Below are positions 11,406 through 22,866 of a stretch of 64,000 nt of DNA, piece after piece. Made by a program: the position numbers and the translations under genes. This DNA is from Metridium senile (lineage: Eukaryota; Cnidaria; Anthozoa; Actiniaria; Metridiidae). Numbering within the stretch: position 1 is the first letter of the stretch; every line of letters starts with the position of its first letter. Location of the stretch: the NCBI GenBank assembly GCA_949775045.1, contig OX459100.1, forward strand, positions 20,689,768 to 20,753,767. The letters are read 5' to 3'. The notes below the pieces were generated by a model that ran no database searches, was not told the DNA's origin, and saw only the letters and a program-made list of their open reading frames with translations.

Positions 11406-12093
11406 AGTTGATGGCTATATTGTGGAGGAGGTCAACCCTGGTATTATGTAAAGTAAGTCATTGTTCAGTATATTATGATTTTGTCAATTACTATGGAGTG
11501 ATTGCAATAAACCTGTGAATATGACAGTAGAGTCTAGTGAACTGTATTTCCATTGTTTTTGTCATATATTTCACAATAGACTTTCTCATTTCAAGGGTTT
11601 ATTGCAATCAAACAAGTTTTGTTCCAATTTGAAGTAGGATTCTTCAGTCATCTTTTTATCCTAAAAACATTGTTTGTGGTGATATTTTAATCTAGAATGA
11701 CTTCGCATGTTAAGGTATCATGGGACAAAATGTGTGAAGAAAATGGACATTTCTTGAAAAAAGCATGAAGTGATTTTTCAATGTCTTGTAGATCGTTTAA
11801 CAAAAGCAAAATTGGTTTTGCTGTTTTACTTTGCGAGATATTCATAAAAAGATATTTTGCGTAACCTGATCAAACCTATCCATGGCGAGGTCAAACATTG
11901 ATAATGGCATTCAGCACTACTATAATTATAGTACATTATTATATGGCATCAAAATTCTGCGCGCTCTGATTGGTTCCTGACACTTAATGACCGGTCATTA
12001 TTTTTTCTCGACTGGAATGTGGCTATGAGTTTGTTTGTATAATATACTAACGTGAGGTGAAAACAACAACAAAAACCTACTTATTTTTCGATA

Positions 12094-12578
12094 AACAATA
12101 ATAAGAACTTAAATTCAAGGCTAAGTGACAAGCATTGGTTGTTTTTGCAAACATTTTGACAAGCAAAAGTTGATAAAATCAAATCAATATTGCAAAAACT
12201 CACGAGAGAATACACATATTTCATAGGTTGTGAGAATACTCAAAAACTTATTTTTTAATTCTCTAAAGAACATAAAGCTTTCACATACCTCAATAACAGT
12301 TGAAAAGTGTACTTTTAGTTATTATCTTTCCTTGTAAACAATAATAAGAACTTTAATTCAAGGCTAAGTGACAAGCATTGGTAACTTTTGCAAACATTTT
12401 GACAAGCAAAAGTTGATAAAATTCAAATCAATATTGCAAAAACTCACGAGAAAATACACATATTTCATAGGTTGTGAGAATACTCAAAAGCTTATTTTTT
12501 AATTCTCTAAAGAACATAAAGCTTATACCTCAATAACAGTTAAAAAGTGTACTTTTAGTTTTTATCTTTCCTTGTAAA
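12094..12578 (+). repeat. 242-bp tandem duplication
   Basis: The block from AAACAATAATAAGAACTT (12094) to ATCTTTCCTTGT is repeated from 12336 with few differences, the main one a 7-bp deletion near 12527. Confidence 0.92.
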
Positions 12579-13303
12579 AACACTGCGGTGATTTGAGCTA
12601 TCTCAGTTTTGTTGACAGAGATATACATGTCATTGCTTTTCAGTCACTTTTAAAAAGCTTTAAAATTCACGATAACTGAAGTCAGGAAGTGTTATTGTCT
12701 TTCTTTTTCTGCACACAAAAGGTTCAAAAATCTTGAAAAGGACGATTTACTCGATTCAAAGTGCTGTCAGAGTTGCTCATCCTTTCACCTTCTTCATAAA
12801 GTATGACACAGACAAATAATTTCCCTCAAAAGTTGACAGTGATTTCGATTAAAGTTCTTATTATTGTTTATTTAAAAATAAGCTTCCGTAGGCTCTTTTT
12901 CTCGATGCAAACGTCCACAAGACTGACGAATTTCAACTCGTTTCAACATCCATCTGGCTCACTTCGGTTTATGTCAGCTATTAAAATCCTTTGTAAAACT
13001 TGTTTTTTGTTTCTTGACTTTGTTTGATGTTGAGATATAAACAAAACCCTTTGTCTTTAAATGAACTTTGATTTGGAATGATCAAGAAAGCTGCAGTAAT
13101 TTTAACATTTTGGCATTAAAATTTCTGTAAGTTTGTTGAGACAGCCATCACATGAATGAAAACCGGTTTCTGATCTGACAACCCGCTCTTTTTCAGTAAA
13201 ACTACTGGGAAGCCATTTAAAAGCAACACGTGCACGTCGTAAAATATATATAAAAAAATATTACTTTCTCTAGCTTTTTAAAATAGCCATATAATAAATA
13301 ACT

Positions 13304-13436
13304 TTATTAACCTCGTCCGTTCGGTCATTACAGGGACATCTCAGTCTTGATGTATTGATGTATTGCTATCGCTCGGTCAATACGACAAGGCGTCGGTCTG
13401 AGATTTCCCTGTAATGACCTCACTCTCGGTTAATAA
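13304..13436. repeat. 133-bp palindrome
   Basis: Left arm TTATTAACC and GGTCATTACAGGGACATCTC pair with right arm GAGATTTCCCTGTAATGACC and GGTTAATAA. The loop holds a short GTATTGATGTATTGCTAT repeat. It is less AT-rich than its surroundings. Confidence 0.85.
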
Positions 13437-14412
13437 GTGGTATGTATTTCCTTGAAAAATATCTTTTAAACATATTTTTGTACTTAATTCAACACACTTG
13501 ATAATAGTTTATATTTAACCATGCCTGTTTCATTAACCCCAAAAAGCGAAGAAAGCAACATCAACAAAAGCTTTAGAAGCCAAACGAAAGAAGCAATTGA
13601 CTGTTATTGAATATCACTGCTTTGTCTTAGGAGTCGCTGTTAATCCGGATTAGTAAACAGAAGCAAAGTACACGGGAAACAAAACCAGCTTTATCTTGCG
13701 TTGAGATTTTAGAATATTTACAAACCTTGAAGGATTTATAGTCCCGCAATATTTAACCAATTGGCAATAATTTTTTGCTTCATTCAAAAGTAATTAGGGT
13801 TCCTAGTATTTCTTCTAGTCCACAACACAATACACAATTTGCGGTGGTCGGCCTAAACTCACTTTTACTATACTTTCAATAAATGAATACATCATAAAAC
13901 AAAAGTGTCAACTAAGCGAACTTAGACCACAATAACCTAACTGACACTCAATCAACCTTGTAAACACACATTCCTAATTTACATAATCATTTACATAACT
14001 GATACCCAGTCCTCTCATGCATTTAGGAAATCATTTCTCTTATAATACATATAAACTGCGAAATAACCTATTATTTTAGTACCTATAGATACAAAAATTA
14101 ATACAAAATCAACAAAGCACATCATAAAAAAATGCAGACACCGACTTTTGAAGTTGATGATTTTTTTATCAGGTCTGATTGGGTTTTGTGCTGATTGGTT
14201 GCAGGAATATAAAATTATTGATTTTGACTAGTCGGATTTTGTTAAAATAGTAATATTAAAACTAAATATTATTTATTGAAACCAATAATGAAAACAAAAT
14301 ATTTGTTTATTAAGCTTTAAGAATATATATACTTTATTGGGAATATATTTAAAGCTGTACGCACTAGGCTGCTTTCAAAAAGACACCTCGATTTTGTCCC
14401 ATGATACCTTAA

Positions 14413-14782
14413 TTGTTTTAACCCTATCAAATTACTCCTCAACTTGCAGCGAAGATAGAGTCAATTCATGTTTAACCAATAGTTTATCCCAGGCCACATC
14501 TGGATTGTGCATTAGCGAGTGTTTTCTTTGATTTGGGTTGATGACAGCAAAATAGACATTAGCAATACCACTTCACTTTGAAATATTTTTAAAAGTTTAA
14601 AAAAGAGGGCAACGTTTCTAAATACAAACGTCTCACCAAATCAAACTCAATATGCCTTAGACTAAAGATGATAATGTTATGATATTCTTACTACTAGTTG
14701 TCTCTCATGTTTTGATGTCATTTTGCTATTTGTCAATCAATACTGTCAATTTCTTGTGATTGTCAGATTTTTTGCTATCTAT
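14413..14782. other. Non-coding stretch
   Basis: No coding or repeat structure recognised. Confidence 0.4.
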
Positions 14783-14784
14783 TA

Positions 14785-15212
14785 AAGCACAAAGCCCAAA
14801 AGAGTGACCACAGATAATTTATTCACATTCTTTTGACATGTTTGTCTGTAGCTGCTTTGGATTCAAATGGACTTTATTCTAGCTATTTTAACCTCAAAAT
14901 TCATGTAACAGGTTCCCATTTAAATCTGTACTTATGCACAGATCAACCAATCAGAGTAGATCACTTCAGAAATAATATACTCTGATTGGTTGATTTGTGT
15001 GTTTAGCACACATCAACACAATTTGCATAAGTACATATTTAAATGGGAAAGTACAGACTTAAATGGGAACCTGTTATCTGAAGATTGACATCATTCTTGT
15101 CTTGTGATTCACAGTGATAAATGTTGACATTTAATCTAGAGGAGTTGATTGAAAAGATGTAGAAAAAAATATGAATAAATTATTGCCGGTCATACTTTTG
15201 GGCTTTGCGCTG
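14785..15212. mobile_element. TA-flanked foldback MITE (428 bp)
   Basis: TA dinucleotides at 14783-14784 and 15213-15214 flank imperfect terminal inverted repeats of about 45 bp with the core GCRCAAAGCCCAAAAG and the shared word AATAAATTAT further in. A second, inner palindrome (14906-15076) starts at TAACAGGTTCCCATTTAAAT, with CAACCAATCAGAGTA facing TACTCTGATTGGTTG. The layout fits a Tc1/mariner-type non-autonomous element, possibly with a second foldback nested inside. Confidence 0.75.
14906..15076. repeat. Inner palindrome (nested foldback)
   Basis: Arms start with TAACAGGTTCCCATTTAAAT and its complement. The right arm carries a partial internal repeat of TTAAATGGGAA. Confidence 0.85.
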
Positions 15213-15530
15213 TAGAATTGTCAACCTGTATGATAGTTAGGTGTGCAGCCAGTGTTGAAGCAGCCTTTGTATGTTTGTTGACAAAGCACCACTGACAATG
15301 TTGTTATCCATGAAAATCACAGTAAAATTATTCTAATTATTAACAATGAATTTTCATTTTCAGATCATAACATCACCAAAGCCTTTCAAACTAGATTTGT
15401 AAGTATATATACTAAGTATATCTACTATTATACTATATGCACACTCATTAATGTCAGCCCACTGGTGCTGTAATGTATGTGAATAGTTTTGTGGTAGTAT
15501 AATAATTGTGGAGGGGTTAATTGAGGAATA

Positions 15531-15561
15531 GTCAATGCTTAGCGTGCGTAAATCTATTTAT

Positions 15562-15600
<39 letters not shown>

Positions 15601-15680
15601 TAGAGTTGCTCGAGACGAAGTGCTCTCCCAACTATCCAAGTGCATCTATAAATAGATTTATGCACTGCTAAAGCATTGAC
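15531..15680. mobile_element. Near-perfect 150-bp foldback
   Basis: About 60-bp arms (GTCAATGCTTAGCGTGCGTA on the left, complement ending AAGCATTGAC on the right) surround a loop of roughly 30 bp. The centre holds GGATAGTTGGGAGAGCAC and its complement. It could extrude as a cruciform, and its single-unit form fits a foldback MITE. Confidence 0.85.
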
Positions 15681-15969
15681 CATTGCTTTTATAACATAGA
15701 CAAGAAGTATAGACCATGAAAAACTGTTTATTTCAATCTGATCAAATGACAAGTTCTCGTAAAGTGTGTGCGCATGCTGGCAAATTTGCAATTTACATTC
15801 AGTCTATCGAGTGACTTGTTTACAAGGAGCAAATAGCTCAAATTTTGTTCAGAAAACTTGATATAGTATGTTCTTTTGGAAATTTCCACAAAAGCAAAGG
15901 TTCTTTAAATGTTCCTTTAAATGATTTTATTCGCAAGAAAGTATTTCAACTGACTTTCATCTAAATAGG

Positions 15970-17438
15970 TTAAGATGTAAAGCGACCTTCTGTATTCACT
16001 ATGATCTGAACATTGTTAACCGAGCAGTTGTTGAACATTGACTGGAAAGAATGCATCGCTGGCTTTGGTTGTGCTCCTGTAGTCACCAAGTTGTAGCTTT
16101 GGGCTGCTGCAGTGACCTGTACAGTGGATTGAGTGCAAGAAAGTGAACTGTCCGGCCTTTCACCTAGATTTCTCGACAATACGTCGCTGCAGTTATAGAG
16201 CTGAGCGGTTGAAGGACGGGTGTTGTAGTGAGCTAGACTTTGCTCGTTTCTGTGCCCAGAAATCGCCATTATATGACGATTAGGGACGCCAGCATTAGAC
16301 CACATTGTGATTGCTGTGGCTGTAACTGAGTGGTTGGTATAAACTCTCGATAGACCTGCAATTTCACTTATGGTTTTCATCATGGAGTCGAGCTTATTTA
16401 CTCTGATTGGCTTCGCTTCGTACCAAACTTGGTTGTTTGTTTCCCAGTTCTTTTTGGGATACTGGAACAATGCATTGATCTTTGGATTGAGCTTGGCTAG
16501 ATACAGCTTTAATGCTTTATAGCCGTCGTTTTCATTGTCGGTTTGGTACATTCTCGCATACTTTTCAGTGCTGGCTTGGTCGTTCAAGCCGCCTTGATGG
16601 TTTTTGGTCAGCTCATCATGTGACATAGCTACGTCGTCCTGCATCTACTTCAAAATTGAAGCTTGACTTCTTGAGGTCTCTTTGTCCCTCTCTTCCTCTT
16701 CTGCAAAAAAACAGGACGATATTGAACCAAACATTGCGTAAAAGAGATGCTGGACTCTTGATTGACAGTGCATTGGACGATCAGAGTTTCATCAAAATTA
16801 TCTTCGTCTTCAATTATCGGTTTATGTACGGAATTGCTTTTACCGCTACGCTTCATGTGCACCAGTTGTGCATCTAACATCTGATTTGATCTTTGAAATC
16901 GTGGATCGCTGGCTATCTTGATATTTCTGTTGTTTGATGGATGATTTAGGTGTCTTTCCATGGCATGGCGGAAACCCAAAAGCGTAGATCGTCCGTACAT
17001 CTCTCCTGTCTTGGTTCGTGCTTCAGCGTAGAAACGCCTCAGATTGTTGTCCATTTGGCCTATTGTCATACTCTCCAGTGGAGTTGGAATTTTCTTATCC
17101 TTACACCAAGCTGTCAAACAAAAGAAAAACAGAAATCAACTGATGTTATTAAATACGAGGTAAAAATAGTTACATTGCTCAAGTAAAGCCATTTGTTGAC
17201 AATACTAATTAGTCAAGCGTAAATTACATTTCAACTGTAGTAATGACAGTAATTGTTGTGATATTAAATCTATTTTACCTTTAAATGTGGAAACAGACCA
17301 ATTTGTTGTTTTTCTTGTTTTATCTGAGTGTTTTGCCTCTAGGATGTTATCGAGTTCCTTCTCGGATAAGTTTGCAAATCGGCTAGTTGTTGCTTGTTTT
17401 GGTGCATTGTTTTCTAGTTTGCTATCTTCCGTTTCCAT
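15970..17438 (-). pseudogene. Crypton-type tyrosine recombinase (KIAA1958-like), decayed
   Basis: Exon 1 (17438-17279) starts METEDSKLEN and includes RFANLSEKELDNILEAKHSD. It ends AAAG|GTAAAA in phase 1. Exon 2 starts at 17110 after a CTTTTGTTTGACAG acceptor and reads AWCKDKKIPTPLESMTIGQM, then LRRFYAEARTKTGEMYGRST, the core-binding part of the Crypton/DUF3504 family. A 1-nt shift near 16780 and another near 16620 put the middle (SLLRNVWFN, FFCRRGREGQRDL) and the catalytic end (DELTKNHQGG, TNHSVTATAIT, SGHRNEQSLAHYN) in other frames. The box normally reading HxxR is HSVT here (ACA where AGA would give Arg). The GHR and the Tyr position are kept. The C-terminal NCSVNNVQIIV tract is typical of the family. 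It is very unlikely to be active. Confidence 0.85.
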
Positions 17439-17462
17439 CGCCGTCGCTGTCTCGTCTGTTGG

Positions 17463-18371
17463 CTACTCAATGAATGAATGAATAAACTTTATTTAAAGAG
17501 GGTGACACATAACAGTTACAATTTACAATAATCGTACTGATAACCTAGTGGCCCTAAAACAATAAGAAAATAATGATACTGAATAATAATAAGTGAATAT
17601 CTATATATAGATCAATATATAATTATATATATACACCTAATCCAAAAAACGTTGTCGGGTCCGCCGCACAGTCCTCGCGCCAAGACCGTGAAGGAAAACA
17701 CAGTGAATATTTTGATGAGAGTGATAAAACAAGAAAATAAAAGTAGACACAACACTATTTCGTTGAAAAAAGTACCACACTAGAGTGTGAACATGCAATA
17801 AATTAATTACTGGTTAGATGTAACCAATATCTTTCACAGTCTTGGCGTGAGGACTGTGCGGCGGACCAGACAACGTTTTTTGGATTAGGTGTATAAGTAA
17901 ATTTATAAGAATAACAAAGTATACAAAAACTATGATATATAAGAAAAATATTAATATAATTTGTAGTAAAAAAGAGTTAAAAATGTAATATATATATGTA
18001 TAAAACGCTAAATATTGAATGAGCTATTTTAAAATTACAAGGAAATTATTATGGATTGAAATTTATAATCGTAATGTGATGATAAAAATTGCAAAAAGTT
18101 GAATAACTGTAAATTGTCTACACTAAAAGAAGGACTGTGTTTCTTTTTGTTTTTGAATAAAACTTGAAAAAATACTTTTTTTAAAGTTTTTGACTGATTT
18201 GGACTTTTTTAAGTGATTATCTAAGGAGTTCCAAAGTTTACTATTTCGCATGGCAAAAGTTTTGCCTCCCTCCCTCCCTCCCTCCTCAAAATTAAATACA
18301 TTAAAATTTGGATAGTCCATGTCGTTTTCTTCAAGATTTATTGCCATTTTATCCGGTTTTATCGACAGCAA
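17463..18371 (-). mobile_element. LINE 3' end fragment (CR1/Jockey-like), 5' truncated
   Basis: On the minus strand 18371-18123 reads a typical LINE ORF2 C-terminus (FAMRNSKLWNSLDNHLKKSK, then a basic FKKSIF tract) and stops. The 3' UTR ends at AATAAAGTTTATTCATTCAT, a polyadenylation-like signal followed by an ATTC microsatellite tail, the usual way such LINEs end. The interior is split by a TA-flanked MITE (17634-17891). The insertion lies about 25 bp upstream of the Crypton start codon. Confidence 0.7.
17634..17891. mobile_element. TA-flanked MITE, CACCT family, copy 1 (258 bp)
   Basis: TA at 17632-17633 and 17892-17893. Terminal inverted repeats of about 60 bp start CACCTAATCCAAAAAACGTT, continue with GTCCGCCGCACAGTCCTC and differ at only a few positions. 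No coding capacity. The first bases and the AAAAACGTTGTC word are shared with the element at 18634-19114. Confidence 0.9.
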
Positions 18372-18633
18372 AAAAAAAAATTTCGCTGATGTTGACGTCA
18401 GCGTGCTCCATACATTTTTTGTACATAACTAAAGAGCAAACCAGGGCGCGCGTTATAACTTATCTATGTTATAATAGGTTGTTGGTGAGATGGAAAATGA
18501 AAAAAAGGTTGCAAATGTTTAAATGATGATGAAAGTAAATAATTGAATGAAGGTATAGACATAAAATTGAATGAATGAAAAGATAATATAAAGAATAAGG
18601 ATAAATGAATGTATGAATGAATGAAAGTATATA
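18372..18633. other. Non-coding stretch with degenerate GAAT repeats
   Basis: 18535-18630 is rich in ATGAATGA-type tetranucleotide runs. Nothing coding is supported. Confidence 0.5.
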
Positions 18634-19114
18634 CACCTGTTTTCAAAAACGTTGTCCTATTTGAAAAAAGCAAATAGCAAATAGTAATTTGTAAATAGTG
18701 AAATAGGGATTAATTAATGGCACAATTTGCATTGCATTCAAGCGTAAATAAATTCACTCGGCATGCTACACATGTTGCAGTCATGCAGAAGGCATTATCA
18801 GAAGACATTGGTAACGGAATAATATGCCATCTTTGAAGTTTGAAAAGAAAGCTAGAGAGTGCTTGTGCATAACAAAGGTTTTTTTAAATTTGCTAGTTTG
18901 AATATTAATGATTTTACACAATTATCAACATCAGTAGAGCAACTATACATTGGTCAACCGAAAAATCCAAGACTCTTTTTCCTATAAGTATTTATTCTAA
19001 CCCCTAATGACCGCGTCTGTTTTTGATTCACTTCTTAATTCCTATTTCATTATTTACATATTTCTAATTACTGATTACTAATTTCAAATAGGGCAATGTT
19101 TTTGAAAACAGGTG
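18634..19114. mobile_element. TA-flanked MITE, CACCT family, copy 2 (481 bp)
   Basis: TA at 18632-18633 and 19115-19116. Inverted termini CACCTGTTTTCAAAAACGTT (left) and CACCTGTTTTCAAAAACATT (right, complement), about 35 bp long, with no transposase inside. The terminus resembles that of the 17634-17891 element, so both may have moved with the same Tc1/mariner-type enzyme. Confidence 0.85.
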
Positions 19115-19116
19115 TA

Positions 19117-19843
19117 TGAATAAATTAATAAATGGTCTCCACCTAAGGATGATAATTACCAGTAAGTAAGGTATATGATGGCACACATTGCTTCCACTAA
19201 CATATGAATGAAAAACATTATATTTGTTTACTGTGTATTGCAAAGTCTTTGATACAGAACAGATTTGATGACACAAGATAGCCCAGTGGACAATGCTTAT
19301 AGCTGACTTACTATCATACCAAGAACTGATTCCTCCAGTAGATAAAGGCATGTCACAGCTAATACAGATTGCTTATATGATGACACAAGATAGCATTGCA
19401 GCCATAACACACATGGTATTGTATATCCTAGGGGTGGTGAATATACACTATTTACAACAAAGCTTGGTTATTGAACATTCAAAGTTAATTCCAACTGTTC
19501 ACTAACAGCGTTAATAGTTCATTTGTTTCTTGGATGTGACTCAAAAGCTCTTGCTCAATTTTGCAAGAATTGTTTTCACAAGATTGATGCGATGAAAGAC
19601 TTTCATGTTATAACACAAGTCTTTAATTATGCTTGAGAGATAGCAAGATAAAGCATTCACCACCCCTAGAGTAGAAACATAAGGTTTATTTAAAAATGAT
19701 GCGTTATTTATTGTATAACATTTGTATGGAGTTCCAAGTACTTTTCAGCCTTTAAAGGACATGACACAGTAAACAGTAAAGAACTACAGCTGGTACAGCA
19801 ATACAGCAATGGCATTACACACTGATCATACTGTATCAAGTCA
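19117..19843. other. Non-coding stretch
   Basis: Short open frames on both strands without recognisable domains. The word ATGACACAAGATAGC occurs twice (19268 and 19380). Confidence 0.4.
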
Positions 19844-21066
19844 GCAATGGTAATGTATTTGGTAATTGTATTTGTATTTGGTATATCAAAATGATATAGC
19901 TTGCCTTAATGTTATAAATGCAGGAATGTAGGTTAAAACAAGGGTCACATACAAAGCTTTTAGTTTCTGATAAGTATGGCTTGTGAGCTTATACCATATT
20001 GCCTACCTGAGCTTGATCCACATCCCATGTATTGCAGATCAATCAAACAATTGGTTGGTCAGTCAGTCAATCAAACTCAGCAAATAAAAAAAAAAACAGA
20101 GAACAATTTGTAGAAAACTGCATTATTCAAAGTGTCTAAATACAGAACATTGCTGTACATCTGTCATGAGAAGAGTTGTTTATCAAACAATATGCAATTA
20201 CAATGTCTGTACATTAACATGATAAAAGATAACATTAAGGCAAGCTGGGAGATATTGTACACAATGAATACTGTATCGGCTACAATATAAACTAACAATG
20301 TCATGAGTTATTAATGTTGACAGGTTTGCAAAACCAATGAAATAACAGCCCATTATGATATGAGAGAGAAGTTGAAATCCCAGCAATGGTAATGTATTTG
20401 GTTTGGTGTATGTACTTAAAGATAGCTTGCCTTAATGTTATCATACATGCAGGGATGTAGGTTATAACCATGTCAAAAACAAAGATTTTAGTGTCTTTTT
20501 TATTAATAACTAACAACAAAGAAAACACACACAAAATGTACAACGAAAGAGTGCCAGATAAATGTGACACACAAGAAGACACACACACACAAAATTTACA
20601 ATTAAAGAGTACAGCTTTTAGTGTCAATATTTTGGTTTGTGAGCTTAGACTATTGTTGCCTAACTGAGGGGTTTAGGTTGGTCTACATCCCATGTATAAC
20701 AGATATACAATAATATCTTAGTCATGTGATAGAATCAATCATGATATAAACATGAATGGATCAAACAACTATACAATTACAAAACAAACTGTATTAAATG
20801 GTACTCATTGAAAGATGACAATGATTTATCAAAGTGGAAATACATTACTATATGTCTGTCATGACAAGACTTGTAATGTTAATCAAACAATATGCAATAA
20901 CAATGTCTTTACATTAACATGATAAAAGATAACATTAAGGCAAGCTGGGAGATATTGTACACAATGAATACTGTATTGGCTACAATATAAACTAACAATG
21001 TCATAAGTTATTAATGTTGACAGGTTTGTAGACCAATAAAAATAACAGCCCATTATGATGTGAGAG
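19844..21066 (+). repeat. Tandem duplication of a 540-680-bp unit
   Basis: Unit 1 (19844-20382) and unit 2 (20383-21066) both start GCAATGGTAATGTATTTGG. They share in order AGCTTGCCTTAATGTTAT, ACATCCCATGTAT and a 185-bp end block (20182-20365 against 20882-21065) that is over 90% identical. Unit 2 is longer by an internal insertion with an ACACACACA run (20525-20640). Confidence 0.9.
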
Positions 21067-21148
21067 CAGAACACCAGGATGGATAAGTTTTTCGTGCCAT
21101 ACCCTGGGTACCCTCATACCCAGTTATTATGTGCTAGCATACCATATA

Positions 21149-21472
21149 GAATCCTGTGGATACCCCCCTCGGATCACGATTCAGAAATAATAATCTATTA
21201 CACAATTAATACCTGTGGGTGTTGCGGCATTTATTGAAAAAATGACATGTTACTGGAAAATAGTCGTGATGTCTTATGGTGGAGCATATTTGTCAAGATT
21301 GCTAATTGTCATCTTAGAATATGGAAAGGCAAACAATTGATGGAAGTGTACACTAAAAGTCAAATGGCAAACCAACATTTGAAAGTGATTGATTGAAATA
21401 TAAGACTACTGAAACCAGAAATACCAATGTCCCTAGAAGTACATTAGAGGGTACCCATTATCCACAGGATTC
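21149..21472. mobile_element. TA-flanked MITE (324 bp)
   Basis: TA at 21147-21148 and 21473-21474. Inverted termini start GAATCCTGTGGATA, followed by a GGGTACC-type imperfect extension. No ORF. Confidence 0.65.
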
Positions 21473-21474
21473 TA

Positions 21475-21920
21475 TGGTATTGCTGCACAAATTCATGTTG
21501 ATAATAAACTACAAAAAGAACTACACAATGCACACACAAAAACAAACTTTGTCTGAATGAGTCCATTATACAAGTGTAAGGTAAACCCAGTTACAACTGA
21601 CACAATGTTAAGGTAACTTCATGTGTGATACAAACATAGAACATCAACAACAACAAAGTTTGTTGTGACATATTGCTTGTTTGAACATGTAACACTGACT
21701 AAATTGTTGAACAATTTTACCAGCTGTGTTTCAATTAAGTGAACAGCTGTCTAATATGCATTCAATGATTATAACAATGTCGTATGAAGTGAGTCATTGT
21801 TTTTAGAACTGTTTGAAAGCAATCAATTTTATAAAGACCACACTTTGATTTCATAATGTTCAAGTCAGTTGTAACTGGTTTTACCATATTGTTGGTGTTG
21901 GGAAGGGGAGGGGGATCTAA
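21475..21920. other. Non-coding stretch
   Basis: AT-rich, with no recognised feature. Confidence 0.4.
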
Positions 21921-21979
21921 TATACCATACTGAGAAAGATGGAGACCTGCACAGTTAGACTTTGCTGAAGTTGCCGCTA

Positions 21980-22310
21980 AAGCGGAGGTCAAACCGCTAT
22001 GATAGTTGATGATAGTTGAAGGCGTCTCAACTATCATCAACTATCCTGTATGTGCGGTCAAACGGTAAAAACTATCACCGACTATCATGTGAAATTTGAA
22101 CATGTTCAAACTCTACGATAATCCATGATAGTGCATGATAGTTGGTGGTCAAACGCACATGATATAGTTGGAACTATCACCGACTATCATGTGAAATTTG
22201 AACATGTTCAAACTCTACGATAATCCATGATAGTGCATGATAGTTAGTGGTCAAACGCACATGATATAGTTGGAACTATCATGAACTATCATTGCCGTCT
22301 GACCGAGGCT
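21980..22310. mobile_element. Foldback MITE with 102-bp internal tandem repeat
   Basis: Termini near GCGGAGGTCAAACCGC (left) and the complement of GCCGTCTGACCGAGGC (right), with TA on both sides. The interior has two copies of a 102-bp unit starting AACTATCACCGACTATCATG (22070 and 22172) and many ATGATAGTT words in both orientations. Confidence 0.7.
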
Positions 22311-22580
22311 TAAGATCTTGGATTTACTCAAAGTTATTTTAAACTTTTTATGGAGATTCAAAGAATGGAGACAAATCTGCCAATGAATTATTAGCAAATT
22401 TCATGTGATTCAGCCATCAACAAAGCTGTTACTTCAATGGATAAAGCCAGTGTTAACCTACATGTCAGCAAATCTCTAGTGAATCGGCCAACAATAAAGC
22501 AGTCTAACTGTGCAGGGATATGTTTGTCTATTTTGAACACTATGTATACATTCTGTATACATATTTTCACAGTTGTGATA

Positions 22581-22703
22581 GAGTCAAGGCACTTGTTCGT
22601 TGATATTTGTTGTATACAATTGACTCTATTTTTGTCTTTGTTTCACTTTCTTTGACATTTAAAAATCAACCATTCAATTATTTTTGACCAAGTGCCTTGA
22701 CTC
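22581..22703. mobile_element. TA-flanked mini foldback (123 bp)
   Basis: Perfect inverted termini GAGTCAAGGCACTTG with TA at 22579-22580 and 22704-22705. Confidence 0.75.
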
Positions 22704-22752
22704 TACCATCTTTCTCAGTATGGTGACTTTGGGGTGGGTGGGGTATGCTTCT

Positions 22753-22866
22753 TGGGTTGGGGAGGGATTTCACTTATAGGGTGGGGAGGGTTTTCACTTA
22801 AAGGGTGGGGAGGGTTTTCACTTGTAGGGTGGGGAGGGAAATAAACTTATGGGTTTGGGAGGGACT
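22753..22866 (+). repeat. ~26-bp G-rich tandem repeat, four units
   Basis: Units of the form GGGTGGGGAGGGTTTTCACT. The plus strand has repeated G3-G4 runs that could form a G-quadruplex. Confidence 0.85.

Larger units (their letters stand above)
11714..14408. mobile_element. TTAA-flanked inverted-repeat element B (2.7 kb, non-autonomous)
   Basis: TTAA at 11710-11713 and 14409-14412 flank perfect 18-bp terminal inverted repeats (GGTATCATGGGACAAAAT, with its complement at the right end). The interior has no recognisable transposase. It holds a 242-bp tandem duplication (12094-12578), an inverted repeat of its start (12079-12113 against 12851-12883) and a 133-bp palindrome (13304-13436). The TTAA target and GGTA terminus are shared with element A at 4796-6109, which points to one transposase family. 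The piggyBac-like assignment is inferred from TTAA only. Confidence 0.75.
21921..22727. mobile_element. Nested foldback cluster with outer inverted repeat
   Basis: Outer arms ACCATACTGAGAAAGATGG (near 21923) and CCATCTTTCTCAGTATGGT (22709-22727) face each other. A second pair is CTGCACAGTTAGACT (near 21947) against AGTCTAACTGTGCAG (near 22501). Two smaller elements lie inside (21980-22310 and 22581-22703). The simplest reading is an old foldback element invaded by younger ones. Confidence 0.65.
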
